In this document: piece after piece, positions 23,068 to 36,400 of the stretch | How positions within the stretch are numbered: the stretch's first letter is position 1 | How the letters are laid out: each line of letters starts with the position of its first letter | Position numbers and translations under genes: made by a program | The notes under the pieces: generated by a model | Databases searched by the model: none | What the model saw: the letters and a program-made list of their open reading frames with translations, nothing else | What the model was told of the DNA's origin: nothing | Source of the DNA: Lytechinus pictus | Lineage: Eukaryota; Echinodermata; Echinoidea; Temnopleuroida; Toxopneustidae | Assembly: GCF_037042905.1 (NCBI RefSeq) | Contig: NC_087252.1 | Span: 20,849,701-20,913,700, forward strand | Direction of reading: 5' to 3' | DNA: 64,000 bases

Positions 23068-25245
23068 AGGGCATAAAACCAGGATTCATACCTGACTGAT
23101 ATGCATCTGTTTACCTTTGATTATATGTATTCTACTTCTAATTTCACTCATTCTTATCAACTCAATTGGGGTATTTATATTGATTAGTACGTGAAACATA
23201 ATGACTTGTCGTGCAATTAAAGAAAAAAAGTGCATTAATAAATGTAGGTAGAAAACATAATTTGGCAAGTTAGAAAGCAATTAAAAATGTTATAAATACA
23301 ATAATCTTCATCTCATTATATAAGAATTTCAATATATACAAACAAAAGAGTTTAGAATGGAAGGAAACAAAAGGCAAATATATATATATTCATGTAATTA
23401 AAATCAAAATCATATAAACCAACTTTCCCATTATCTTTGACAGAGTATAGTGTCATTTCAATCTACATATCTATATTTCTATATGTATATCAACAATATG
23501 TATCTACAATGGTAAGAATCACAAAGCGGGTCATGATACGTAGGACATTAAAGGTAAATGCCAGTTGTGGTAACGATATCAAAATGAGTTTGTACAGAAT
23601 CCAATGGAATGACCACCAAAGTGTCTGTTTGTATAAATAAAACATGTGCCAAAGAATTCTGGAAGAAATTGTGTAATTGCTGAAAAATCAGCAAAAAAAA
23701 TCAGCAAATAAGCACAGGATTCGGGTCAAGCATCGGGCCGACATTCAAGGCAATAATAATACACTGTCCCACGTGCGCTTATCTGTGTTGGTGATCTTCA
23801 GTGTGAACATTTTTCAGCGTAGATTTCAAGATTTCACAAAGTTCAGTTTATGTAACTGTACCAGATCTAGATCCTCGATGATATACTGACAATTAAACCT
23901 GGTTTACAGACTTTCTCATGAAATCAGTGTTTACTGCAACTACTGGCATTTCTCTTTAACCACAATGCATCAGGAATTACATTCTAAAAATAAAAGCAAC
24001 ACCCAAACTTTAGCAAAGGATTATGGAAAGTAACGTCCGCTATGCTACTTCACACCGATGAAACCAACTATTAAGTGACCGATGATACGTCATTCGAAGT
24101 AATGTAAACAATTTGTCAGTGTTACTGTTGCATTATCATTGAGCTTGTTAACCATCACTGATTTTGTGCCCCAATCGGGGATTGCATAACTTTTCTGGTG
24201 TTTTATACCTTAGCCAAGAGTTGTTTACTTTTTACAATCAAAATAGAACCAAAAAAAATTACAAAAGGGAAGCTTGCTTTGAACAACTTACAAAATCACA
24301 GGCATTTTCATTCGAAGACGAGTAAACTCTTTCCAAATCTAATTTCTGATTTTTGCATTTTCCCTTTTATAAGTTTTGGAATTGCATACTCTTTTCTTAA
24401 AAGACAAAGGGGAGGGGGTATTTAAATGCCTCTGCCCCATTCCCTCCCCATACCAGACACAAATTGACAGTCCTACATGTTTTCTGAAATATGATTTCTA
24501 ATAATAGGGGTTCAATCGAAAAGTGTTGAAATGGAATCTATCAGGTGTACTGCCAAAAAAAATCATGAATCGTAGTACTTCTAGAACACAATGAAAAATA
24601 AACATGTTAAATTAAACAAACAATAATAAACAACTAATAGTACAAAAGTTGACAAAGAAATTTCAAATGTTAAGAGCAAAAAAAGCGAACATAAAAACTG
24701 TTAACTTGAGCTATGGTTAACAAACTAAATTGTTATAAATAGAAGTAGAAATCCAGAGAATAATTTGGTGGCAGTTCAGATAAAAAAAGGGGACAAAGAA
24801 AGGTGTATATTTTTTATTACACAAAATACTTTTTAGAGACAAATTGGTAGAAATAAAATAGGTTAACAGTTGCCCTTGATTTCCTTTGCATTGGTTTCAA
24901 TGACAAAATTCCTTGAACCTTCACATTTTTTCCTGAAAGTAAATGGAGTAGTAAAATCATGTAAATTAAAGATTTCCACCATGATAGGCATCATTTTTTT
25001 TATACCTTCTAAATCAGTAAGGAATAAAACATCTTTGATAGACCTAAAGGGAATTTTAAAACATTCAATGAAATTGAAACATAATAGTGTAAAGCAGTTA
25101 CATAATACTTACAAAAATTACTTTCCACACTGAAAAACATATTCATGAGTTTTTCTCAATATCAGAATGAAAAAATATTTTTCTTTATACCATCAGTTGT
25201 TCAACTAATAAAACAGTTTAAAGCTTGATATATAAATGTAATAAA
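23068..25245. repeat. Intergenic stretch containing one dispersed-element copy
   Basis: From about 23548 to 23960 the sequence matches 43075-43370 plus 43970-44075 (AAATGCCAGTTGTGGTAACG, CAATAATAATACA, CTCATGAAAT, TGCAACTACT). The rest is AT-rich with no gene recognised. Confidence 0.6.
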
Positions 25246-25670
25246 ACCGTTTTTCACCTCCACTTGGTGTTTCCTTTAAAACAACATGTTTTGTTTCAAG
25301 AGTAAGCATGCCTTGAGTCAATATTTGACCCCCTTTTCGCTCTTAACAGATGATTCTATGTCAAAGATAAATATGTTATAAACAATGAAAGTTGTGTATG
25401 AAAGGAAAAAAATGATTTATGAAAGGAGAATTATCAGAATAAAATATCAGATTAAAAAGTATTTATCTTATCAGCTGTACAACTTTTCACCTTTCACCTC
25501 CACTTGCTTTTTGCTAATAACATAATTGTTCCAAGAGTAAGCATGCTGAGTTTATAAAGTTCTACCCTTTTTTTGGATCTTAACAGATGATACTATGTCA
25601 AAGATAAATATGTTATAAACAATGAAAGTTGTGAATGAAAGGAAAAAAAAACTTATTTATGAAAGAATTT
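25246..25670. repeat. Two tandem diverged copies, about 245 bp apart
   Basis: CACCTCCACTTG...AAGAGTAAGCATGC...TTAACAGATGAT then GTCAAAGATAAATATGTTAT recurs at about 25255-25430 and 25495-25665. Confidence 0.75.
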
Positions 25671-25845
25671 GTATAAATTGCTCTACGCATGAAAGAACAT
25701 CATCACAACAATATTTTCTAGCCAGAGATTATTAAAAAAAAGAGAGATGAAAGACAGCTTACATGTACCTCTGCAGAGTTGTAAACAAGAACTAAAATAC
25801 ATCTTCTTAAAAACAAGAACAAATATCAGCTTCATATGAAAGATA

Positions 25846-26200
25846 TTTGTTCAGCTTGAAGTAGTTTGTGCAAAAGCTTTACTACCAACATTATTTGAAG
25901 TATATGGAACTCATGATGCACATTATTCTTAGTAAAAATAATTTTTATTTTCCATGTACATTTTATAGATTCCTGTACATGTTCATAGTTGTATAAAAAA
26001 AAGGTAGAGCTCTGCGTCTCTTTAAAATGACAATTTTAACTTTATATGTCAACAGATATGTTCATCTTGAAGAAGTTTTTGCGAAGTTTTATACAACCAA
26101 CATGATTTTAAGTATATGGGATATGCATATGATTTTGAAGATATTCTCATTTTCTCCCATGATCTACAATAGATCAACCTGTTCAGAGTTGTGTTTTTCC
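25846..26200. repeat. Two tandem diverged copies, about 200 bp apart
   Basis: GATATTTGTTCAGCTTGAAG...TACCAACATTATTTGAAGTATATGG is echoed by GATATGTTCATCTTGAAG...AACCAACATGATTTTAAGTATATGG. Confidence 0.6.
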
Positions 26201-27087
26201 AATGAAAAATATATCTACACACTTTACCTATAAAACCTGTAATAAATCATAATTTGAAACTACAATAATGATTTCAATTTACGAATAGCATGCAAATAAA
26301 CTACGGTATTTAAAGCTTGGTATATAAATAAAATTAAAACAAATATATATATATATATAACATTGATAATCTCAAAGCATGTTTATATAATATACAGTAT
26401 ACATCAACACTTCCTACTACAGAGATTCTTGATAAAAATAGAAAATTGTACAAGATATTTCATTAGTAGTATACACAGCCAATTAAATGTATATACATAG
26501 ATAGGTAAATGTACATTTATATTAAAATTTGACCTCTGTTGGTATAAGCACAAGGCTAACATTAGGCCTAAAAAAAATTGGTATGTTGCCCTCATCCGAC
26601 CGACCGTAAATTGCAAAAAAACAGTCACATGATTTTTGCACGCAAATGCAATGTTCCTGTGAGAAAAAGGTCAGATTTGAATGAAGAATTAGCTCAAATT
26701 TGTATTCAATAGCTTAACAAAGCACTTTATAATGCTTTTTGACATGTTTGATGGCATAAATGAATCATCCCTTGCAAGATTTTCTTTGTGCAGCGCAGCA
26801 AGCAAAATACTTTTTTTTTTTTTAGAAGAAAAAGAAGGCCGACCGACCAGCTGATTTTGGGCTGATGAAGGCAACGTAACAATTTTTTTATGCCTTACAA
26901 TAATAAACATCATCCGTTTGGAACAAGATGGGTTGTCCGCTTTATAGAGATTCCGAGGCCATGAAATGTTTTTGAAAATGGTGTGTGCAAGCACTTGCTT
27001 CCTAAAAGCACCTAGGCTGTTTCAAGGTTGTTATTAGTATAAAGGTACTTCTACTGCATTTAGGATGCTCTTCAGAAAGTGACCTCT
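26201..27087. other. Intergenic, no gene seen
   Basis: AT-rich with a TA run at 26345-26359 and an A/T-rich run near 26812. No gene recognised. Confidence 0.45.
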
Positions 27088-27276
27088 GGGGACCGTTTCA
27101 TAAAGCTGTTTGAAAGTTAAGAGTGACTTTGAGAAGAACGACTGGTGATCCTTTCTTGTGGTAAATGATAATCACCATTAAATGTTCATTGGTGATTATC
27201 AAGTGTGTAAGAAAGGGTCACCAGTCGTTCTTAAAGTTGCTCTTAACTTAAGAACAGCTTCATGAAACACCCACCA
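27088..27276. repeat. MITE (GTTTCATAAAGCTGTT / AACGACTGGTGATCC), copy 1
   Basis: TIR with GAACGACTGGTGATCCTTTC mirrored by AAAGGGTCACCAGTCGTTC. Copies at 32298-32482 and 36739-36899. Confidence 0.82.
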
Positions 27277-29185
27277 GGGAAAAGTTGGCTCTCATTAGGG
27301 TTTGGCCATTCAAAGACAACATGGCAGAAATCTTCCATTTCAATTCCAAAAAGATGAGATTTTTACTTTGGTAGACATGATAATAGACTGGTATGTATCA
27401 TTTATATAGAATGATGACCCTTGGTTGTACAGAATATGGTAAACTGCTTCAATAACGTAGAACATCATTCAGAAATGATAGGATAAAGTAGTTTCGTTAT
27501 TACTCATTATAATCTACAGAGCATACATAAGTCATGAAAATTTGCTAGCACCCAACAAAGCAATGAATCTTTGACAATTGAAAAAGCGTAAAAATCAGTC
27601 CTACGATCGAGTGTTAACAGGGAAGTTCACTCCAACGAAAAACATTACCAGAAAAAAGTATTGGTGAAGGTTTGAGGAAAATCCATCAAAAATGAAGAGA
27701 GATATTAGAATTTTCAGTTTTTTATATGTGACGTCATGTACGAGCAGCTGCCCCATTGGGCATGTAATATAAAATGCATAAATTTCAACTTTTTAATGGT
27801 TTATGATGACTAAAGATTTGTTTCTTTCAGGAGCAGATGTTAAATAATATGTCTGTTGATAAGCTCTTAATTAAAGCTCTGTGTTTAAAATAGGGCCTTG
27901 TTTTCTACAGAAGTTAGATATGTATTATTTGCCTTTAAAATGAAAATTTGTTAATAAACAACTGTTTTGTATAACACTGTTCACATCAACTTTATTCCAA
28001 TGTCATATCATATTCTTATGAGTTGTCTTTAGAGCTGTAAATATATACATGTATGAATTACTAGTAGCACACGGAAATAATGAATGCTATGTATACCTTT
28101 CTGTATGTATCAAATGGCCTAGGAGGGCGACATTCCCCAAGATATTTCAGGGGGAATCTTTCTGAATTGTAATTCACTTATTACCTATTTTATTATATTT
28201 CGATATGGTCTTTCACATACATGTTATACTGTGTTTCTAAGATGTCATAAGGTATTTATTATCATCCCCCTTCCTTCTATCAAACACTAAATATGGATAC
28301 TATCATATACAAAATTGCTTACTTTAATTTTGGATTTTAGATCAACGGCCATTCTCTACAAGCAATTTGCTTTTATTATGGTCCTAGCCATATTTTGTAT
28401 TATCTATTGCATATGTACACTGTATGATTAGTATATTGATACTTTTATGGTTGAATAAAATGAAATTGAAATTGAAATGCTCACTTCTTTACTTTTTATA
28501 AATTTAATATTTATTTGAAATATCTTGATTTTATCAAAGTTTTACAAAATACTAGGTATGAAACTATCAAAAGTGTAAGAAAGCATTGTCATGGTTATTG
28601 CCTTTAATATATCAAGAATTTTATCAATGCATTTATTATCAAATGAGAGGCATACAGTCCCATAGACCCTCTAGGGGGCATTTTATCACTTTTCCCTTTA
28701 TAATGTAGGTTTTGATTGGCTGAGAAAATAGATGTCTGACTGTTACTATGGTAACTGTCAGATAATGACACCTTTTTACAGGTGACAAAGTTCATGACAT
28801 AGTCCCCTGATACAGACCTATATCTTGGTGGGATGATAATTGCTGCCATGGAAAAAAGATGTGGTCATACACATCTACTTCTTCAAGGAAACTAGATGGA
28901 ACCATAGAAAGAAATCAATGGTAAAATTCCTTTCAGCCTCCCCCTCTTACAACAATAACACTACAAAATTTAATACTCGGCCTATATTCACTAAACAGGG
29001 AGTAATTTTAGTGGTATCGCATCGCAATTTGCTCCACATTTTTGAAAGACTGCTTTGCATTAAGTCTTTTGTATAGCATATTTTTACATAGGACTGTACA
29101 TTACTTAGTTGAGAGCTTTTCACTGATGACTAAAAATGCTATTCAAATTTGTAAAGCAAAGTTATTCCTTGCTAAACCTCAGCTC
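27277..29185. other. Intergenic or 3' region of the PAG1-like gene
   Basis: A repeat-family fragment (GGGAAGTTCACTCCAACG) starts near 27621. Several minus-strand AATAAA words (e.g. TTTATT at about 28254 and 28373) could end the PAG1-like transcript. No other gene seen. Confidence 0.45.
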
Positions 29186-29375
29186 AATTTCATAAAACTT
29201 GTTATCGATTATTTTTTACAAACTACTGTTATAAACTGCTGAAATCACTACATTAAGATTGGCTGATCATAATAGTATTTGTTATTAATAATAATAACAA
29301 GTTTTGGTTGATAGCAAATTTTTCATAGAAATTAAGTATTTGTTTTTTGATCACAAGTTTCATGAAACAGAGTCA
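29186..29375. repeat. MITE (TTTCATAAAACTTGTTAT family), copy 2
   Basis: Ends ATTTCATAAAACTTGTTAT and AAGTTTCATGAAAC with GATTGGCTGATCATAA inside. Confidence 0.6.
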
Positions 29376-29517
29376 AAATCTGCGCAGGTCAACTTCACAA
29401 GATGAAGTAAACTTCATCAGTATTGGTTCTGCCCTTAACAGAAGAAATTTTCTGGTTCTCATAATAGATCATTCAAGCGGAAGATTGAAGTCCCGAATTC
29501 CTCTAGGTGTAATATGC

Positions 29518-30449
29518 TTATATCCTTGTCTCTTTTACTGGTAGACTTTCGATCATATGATTGTTATTTGTGTTCTTAGCTTTCACAGTCACAAGATTCG
29601 GCCTCACCCGTTCTTCTTTGGAAAGGTGCCGAGTCGGGGGGACCGGTTTCGATTTCTTCCGTGACGATTCCCCCTTGCTCACCGAGTCGTCTCCTTTAGC
29701 ACCGCTGCCTTCCACCGGTTTGACCGCCTCGTAGCTATGCTGCGGCTGATGATGCCATACGTCGTTCTTTCGCTCATCCTCGTCCCCTTTGCTCTTTCGG
29801 TGTCGCGACTTCTTCTTCTTTGCGTTCTCCTCAACCGCCTGGTACGTGTGTTCCCTGCGCACCCAAAGATCGGGGTTCGGCCTATGCTCACTAATATGTA
29901 CCATCCCCTCGTCGACCGGTGACCTACTGGGAGACGGGAGGTCATCATCATCAATCGACTGATAGTTATTCTCCGCGATTAAAGAGTCATTCACGTAATT
30001 CCTGACGTCACTATTCGGCAGGGGCGCATCATCCACGTCGGCATAAATGTCTGAATAGCTATTCATAGCGTGATTGTTCGGCGACGGCGTAGCACCAGTT
30101 GAAATATTCCTCGGGACACCATGGTTAGGGGATCGGTGCGACTGCATGACGGCAATCGTCTTACGACCCTTCTCTACTTTCGCGTAGAGAGCGCCGAAAT
30201 CTTCCCCCTCGGCCGCGTCACTGTTATTTCTCTTGTGATTGTTATTATTGACGTGGTGTGTCTCCGGCTTCCCTTGTTTGTTGGATGTCTTATCCACTTT
30301 GGCGTAAAGCTGATCAAAGTCTTTCTGCTCTCCCTTCATCTCTTCGTGATTGCCATTGCTGTTTGAGCTGGCCTCTAGAGGGGGCTTCTCGGTCTGTGTC
30401 TTCTCAACGACTGCATACGGCTCAGGGTCATCATCGTAATTGGAAGCAC
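29518..30449 (-). CDS. PAG1-like terminal exon, tyrosine motifs and PDZ ligand
   Basis: The acceptor is CTTTTGTCTAG; the stop TAA is at 29518-29520. About 309 residues with YAVV, two YAKV, YSDI, YADV, YQSI, YQAV and YEAV, basic Lys/Arg patches and a final PVKETRI. Codon-level openness over 930 nt with GC content above the flanks supports coding. The 3' UTR lies below 29518; the signal cannot be chosen. Confidence 0.88.
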
Positions 30450-33400
30450 CTAGACAAAAGATGTAATAACAAGTTAAAATGTCGCAACTATTACTTCGTA
30501 ATAAGAAAATTCCAATAACCTAAGTATAATGTCAATATTTAAAGCAAGTGAATTTTTTCAGTGTAAAAATCTCTGAAAAGAGTCTCTTAGTTACTTCAAA
30601 ACAAGAATAAAATTGAGATAAATGTTCAATTAAATCAAGCAATATGCATCATTGTGTAGTACAATGTAGGAGGAAAAAAAGGAAATGGCTTGTTTAACAT
30701 TAACAAGTTTATGATGATTATTTGTTTTGTGTATCATTATACATGAAAGTGCTTTTTCCCTCTCCAAATTAAACAATGTCTAAAAACATTTCTTGTTTTA
30801 TTGAATGAATGCTAGCATTTAGTCTCAGTTGAAAACAAATTATAACCAAATCCTGTATCCTACATCATCTACAAAGTAAAAATTTGACTGAAGATAACAG
30901 AAAGTACTTTAAATCAAACACATCTCTTACCAGGTGGGCGGGGCCTGTTGTCCTCGGTGATTTCTTCATAGACACGCCCCCTTCCCATGCCAGGGAATGT
31001 CTGGATGGTTTTAATGAAGGAAAGAAAGAGGGTGTGAAGACAACGACAGAAATGGTTGCCAAGATGATTCAGGGTTAGTCAGAGTGGAAAATACTGGTGG
31101 ATAATACCGCCTTGCTAACATTTGAGGGAATTGGGAAATAGTTGGGAAATACTATGAAATATACTTCTTGAATATTTCCAGGTACTGTCAATGTGTATTT
31201 GAAGCCTATTTTAGCATTTCCCTGTACCGACCGGTACATCTTTAGTACTTCTCAGCATTTACAAATATTTCCCAGTATTTCCCACCTAGGCAGGAAATAC
31301 CTATCAAATTTTCCTGGAAAACTGCTAACCCTGTTTCATATGATTGCTTATCAATGATTTCAGATCTTCTGGGCCCTGCCTTACAAAGAGTTATGATTGA
31401 TCCAATCAATCTCAACTGTACGGAAATCCATCCATATCATAATTTCATATCATACTTTCCCTCCTCGCCCCCCCCCCTTCCACTTATACATTCAGATGGT
31501 ATTGTTGAATATACATGAAATTTGCAATTGTTTTCCGGGTTTGCCACAAAGTCAAGCTAAGCTTATAGTGGAAACCTCTGCAACCTTTTTAAATCTTTGT
31601 TATAGAAAATACAACCTTGTTCACATTTTTCATTATTGTTCAATATTTTGTTATGAAGGCTAATATGTATTTTCTTTGCTACTTTGTATAATCTATGAAA
31701 AGTTGCAGAAACAATAAATGAAAAGAATGAAATAATTTTTTCTAACAAGAAATTTGCAAATCTCCTTAATAGTAAACAAAGAGAATCACACTGAATCTTC
31801 AAGAGAACGATGAATGTATGAATACACATCACATCTAGAAAATATTTTGAACAAATTATCATGTTAGATGTTGACGTTGCTGGCCATCCATAGTTGTGGT
31901 GGATCGGATCAATCGCAACTCTTTGTAAGATATGGCCCAGGTGAATTTGAAAAGCCCATGTCAGAAATTGTAAAACCCACTAATATCTTCATGATTTGGG
32001 TAAGATTTAAATCGAACCATTTCTACATCTATGATTTTCCAGATGTCAGCAAGAAAACATCATAGGACTATTCAACCATTACACTATACCTGCCATTCAG
32101 TGAACAAAATCCCTATGTTGCCAATAAAGGGCAGACTTATGAAATCATTTTTGGCATGAAATTTATGAATGAATGTAAATTTATCAGATGTTTTCTCACA
32201 TTCCCTGATACCAGTCAGTTTTACTAAATGGGCCTGAAATGATGCCAGAACATTTTAATCCCCATTAATGGTGTATAATACAAATCCTGAAAAGCCTGGT
32301 GGGTGTTTCATAAAGCTGTTCGTAAGTGAAGAGCAACTTTAAGAACGACTGGTGAACCTTTCTTCAGCGCTAAATAATCACCAATGAACATATAATGGAC
32401 AACATCATTTACCACATGAAAGGATCACCAGTCGTTCTTAAAGTCACTCTTAACTTACGAACAGCTTTATGAAACACCCACCTGAAATGGGGGGTTTTCT
32501 GGGACTAATATCAGTCAAAAACCTGATGACTGGCATCTTTCACATGGATTGGTCGATAAAAAAAAAAAAAATCAAAAACTATCAAAAAGGGATTTAAAAA
32601 AAGGGATCAAGATAAGATATTATCAGATAAGATATTTATTCACCTTTCCTTCTATACATACAACATTATAAATATTGATTTAAATGTTATATTTTGTAAG
32701 TTTGTATATTGAACTATCATTGTAAATATAAAAAGATTAAAAGAGGAAATAAATGAATTGAAATTGAATTGAAGAAGGTGATTTCACATTCTGGCAATAA
32801 AGATCAAATCAAAACTATTAAAGGGGAATGGAACCTTTGGAATAAATAAGCTTGTGTCGAAAACAGAAAAATCAAAGAAACAGATCAACAAAAGTTTGAG
32901 AAAAATCGGACAAACAATAAGAAAGTTATGAGCATTTGAATATTTCAATCACTAATGCTATGGAGATCCTCCCATTGGCAATGCGACAAGGATTTGTGAT
33001 GTCACAGGTGAACAACTTTCCCTTTGATGGACTCTGGAATACCCCCTAAATGTCTCTTTTTTGCTTTTTCTTATGGTGATACAAACTCTTTATCCATGAT
33101 TTATTCTTTAAAAATTTGTATTACATGCCCTCCTATAGAAAGAACACATGATCTACTGATGGATGTGATGAAAGAGGCAATTTAAGTGAAATATATACTA
33201 AAGTAATGGGGAGAGTTGTTCACAAGTGACATCACACATCTTGGTCGCATTGCCAATATGAGGACCTCCATAGCATCAGTGATAGCAATATTCAAATGCT
33301 CATAACCTTCTCATTATTTGTCCGATTTTTCTCAAACTTTCGTTGATCCGTTTCTTTGATTTTTCTGTTATCACACAAGCTATCTTGTTCTAAAGGTTTC

Positions 33401-36400
33401 ATTCTCCTTTAAACTGTCTAAAAGAGATCAAGTTCATACCTGTCTTCCTCTTGGAAGGGGCGGAGGAGAGGTACTGTTCTGCCCCCTTACGCTATTATCA
33501 TCCACCTGTTCGTAGATGCCATCGAAGTCCTGCTCCCCTGGGCCACCGGGCGGGGCAGCCACGCCCGCAGCCGCCACAGCCCTCAGGGCCTCCTCAGTGA
33601 GTTGGGTGTGGTCCTGCTGTTGCCTTGCACGAATGCTCTCCAGGCTTTCTCGAGCACTGACCTAGCATCGCAACAAACAAGGGTTAGGTTAGGGGATGAG
33701 AAATACTTAGAAGAGACAATTAAGTGACCGCTTTTACTACATGTTTATCACTTATTATCTGTTGATAAGCTGTACTTTTTCTAATGTAAACTAATAATGT
33801 GTATGCTGCTTTTTTATTTTTATTTTTTTCTTCTTAATTTTATTTTCAAATTACCGGTACTTGTATTGTTTATATGTGATTGTTACACAAAATCATGAAA
33901 ACCCTATAAAAATAAATTAAAATTAAAAATTAAAAAAAGGATTAAGAAGTCTTGAAACACTACACCCATATATTAATAGGTAACATTAATATTTCAATCA
34001 GAGAAAGTTGAAATTTTCAATATAATGAATATTCACATGGCTTTCCTGAGCACTAACCTAATGTAGAAACAAATAGGAAATGATTGACTGAATCAAAAAT
34101 CATTCATGACTCAACACAAAAGAGTAAACATCAATGTTTAATCCCTGATGTTTGGAAATTGAAGTATGTGGAATTTTTTCAGGTATTAGATAATGGTCTA
34201 GAAAAAATTCAAATGTGAAATCATTAATAGTCTTAAAAATTTTCATTCAACACAACAAAATGTAACAACAATATTTAAAAGCAAAGAAAGTGGCACTGTT
34301 CCAAGCAAATGCATAATGACCAAGCAAACCAAAGAATACACAATAGTTAGGGTATCAATACATCTACTAAACAAACAAAAAAATAATAATACATTTAATA
34401 AACATAAGTAAGGCAAATTTATTTCACTGCTCACATGAGCCTAGGGTAAGGAAAGTTGTCGACCAAGTCTGAAATGCCCTAAATTTCTCCATGTCTCAAC
34501 TATGAATAGTATTGCATTTACAATAAAGAAATATTTGAGAGAATTTCTGAGAAATGATTCTTGAACACTGCACAAATAATATTAAATTTGATAAAAATTC
34601 CTCATATACTACAAAAGAAAATCTTTTCAGCAGTGTAGTAATCCAGTCCAAGTCCAGACTTGAGTCCTACAAAAAAGTTTTTTTGTCTTACTTGGGTGTA
34701 TGGAGGTTCTTTCCGGCCTGGTCCAGCAGCACCAGGAGGACTATTATCAGGACCAGGTCCAGGTCCATCGGGTCCACCCGGACCGCCAGGACCACCTCCA
34801 GGATTAGGGCTCCCTCCTCCATCTCCCCTCCCTGATATGGGACTGCTTGGCGAGGACATAGACCCCGCCCTATAAGAAAAAGAATGTACATGTATGATAT
34901 CATAATTCCTAGAATACAGAGTGGGAAGGTCGTCATTCCATTCTCAATGAAATTATTACCATTGTAATTGCCGCCTTGTAAGGTATATAGAATATCAAGC
35001 AAAAGCTTCGCTAATGGAGTTGTAGCAAACAATGATTTCATGAAAAAGTTTTAAAAATCAAGGATAATGTTCACCATATCATCATAGACCTACATGTACA
35101 TATAAACCTTGTACAGACACACAAATTTGTGAAATGTACAACCCTTAAAACTGATCACACTTGCCAACACAGATATCAATAATAACAGTCTTTCCAATTC
35201 CTTCCATCAAACCTATCCCTCCTACCAGATATATTACCAAACTGAACATTCCTACTAATTGGAAGCTCTGCCATGTTATACCAGTGATGAAAGGTGTATG
35301 GATTCTACCCCTCCTACCATACCCTTTACCCCCAACAAGCCACGCCCTCCGTACCTCTGTGATACCGGTGACGACGGGTTCTCAGGCGACTCCAGATCAT
35401 GGGGTTTATGGGGCACCGGTGGTACCTCCTCATCGTCTGGATCTGCGCCCCCTGCAGCACCCTCTGTGTTGGTGCTGGGTTTGACATGGACGTCCTTCAC
35501 ACGAGCGTAGCCGTGCTCCCTCTCCTGGTGGAAAGATATTGATGAAATTTGAATGATATAGTCCATATTCAAATACTTCCTACTGCAAATGTGAAGGTAT
35601 TAATCTGAAGGATCATGAGGAATCTATCTATATGGGCTTCCAGCAGGGGTGTGAGTGGTCACAAATAAAAAGATCTGAAAAAAGCTGAAGAGTGTTGAAA
35701 AAGTCTGAAATAGAAAGAGCTCCCATACTTTTTGTACAGAGGAAGGCCAAAAATAAGCTGAAATTAAGCTGAAAATCAAAACAAAAAAATCTGAAATCAG
35801 ATAAAAATCTGAACTCTCACACCCCTGGCTTCCAGATCATCATAACAATCATCATCGTTATCAATCAGTCTGGCCTACATACAATGAATATACATTCTCC
35901 ACACCCTGGGGTATATTTATGCCAGCAGCTTTGTAAGGCAAACACAATCTTGGGCAAAAACAATAACTATTAACAATAACTATTAATAACCACTTTGCTA
36001 TCACATCCTCATACGTAGGAAGTCATTCATTGTCATCTCTGTTGGATGTTTCACAAAGATTCGAGTCGGACCAAAATAAAATTTAAAATGCCAAATTGCA
36101 TAATTATGGTAACTAACACAACACCACTGATCAATGGGACTCGCTTTCCAGCATACTAATGGCATTTCGCGTTACAAATAGACTTCATGCGTTGTCGTCA
36201 TTGTGCCGCCATCTTAACGGCTGAAGTCATTGTCTACATGTACAGCTGGCGCATCTCGGACAACCTTTTTTAATAAAGTGTATTCCTATATGCTCTGAGA
36301 GAGGACGCTATGGCCCGTATTCTGAAGTCAGGTTTAACTTAGACCACGGTCTAACTCTGTGCTAAAATTATGGGAGCCAAAATTTCACAAATTCTGTTTA

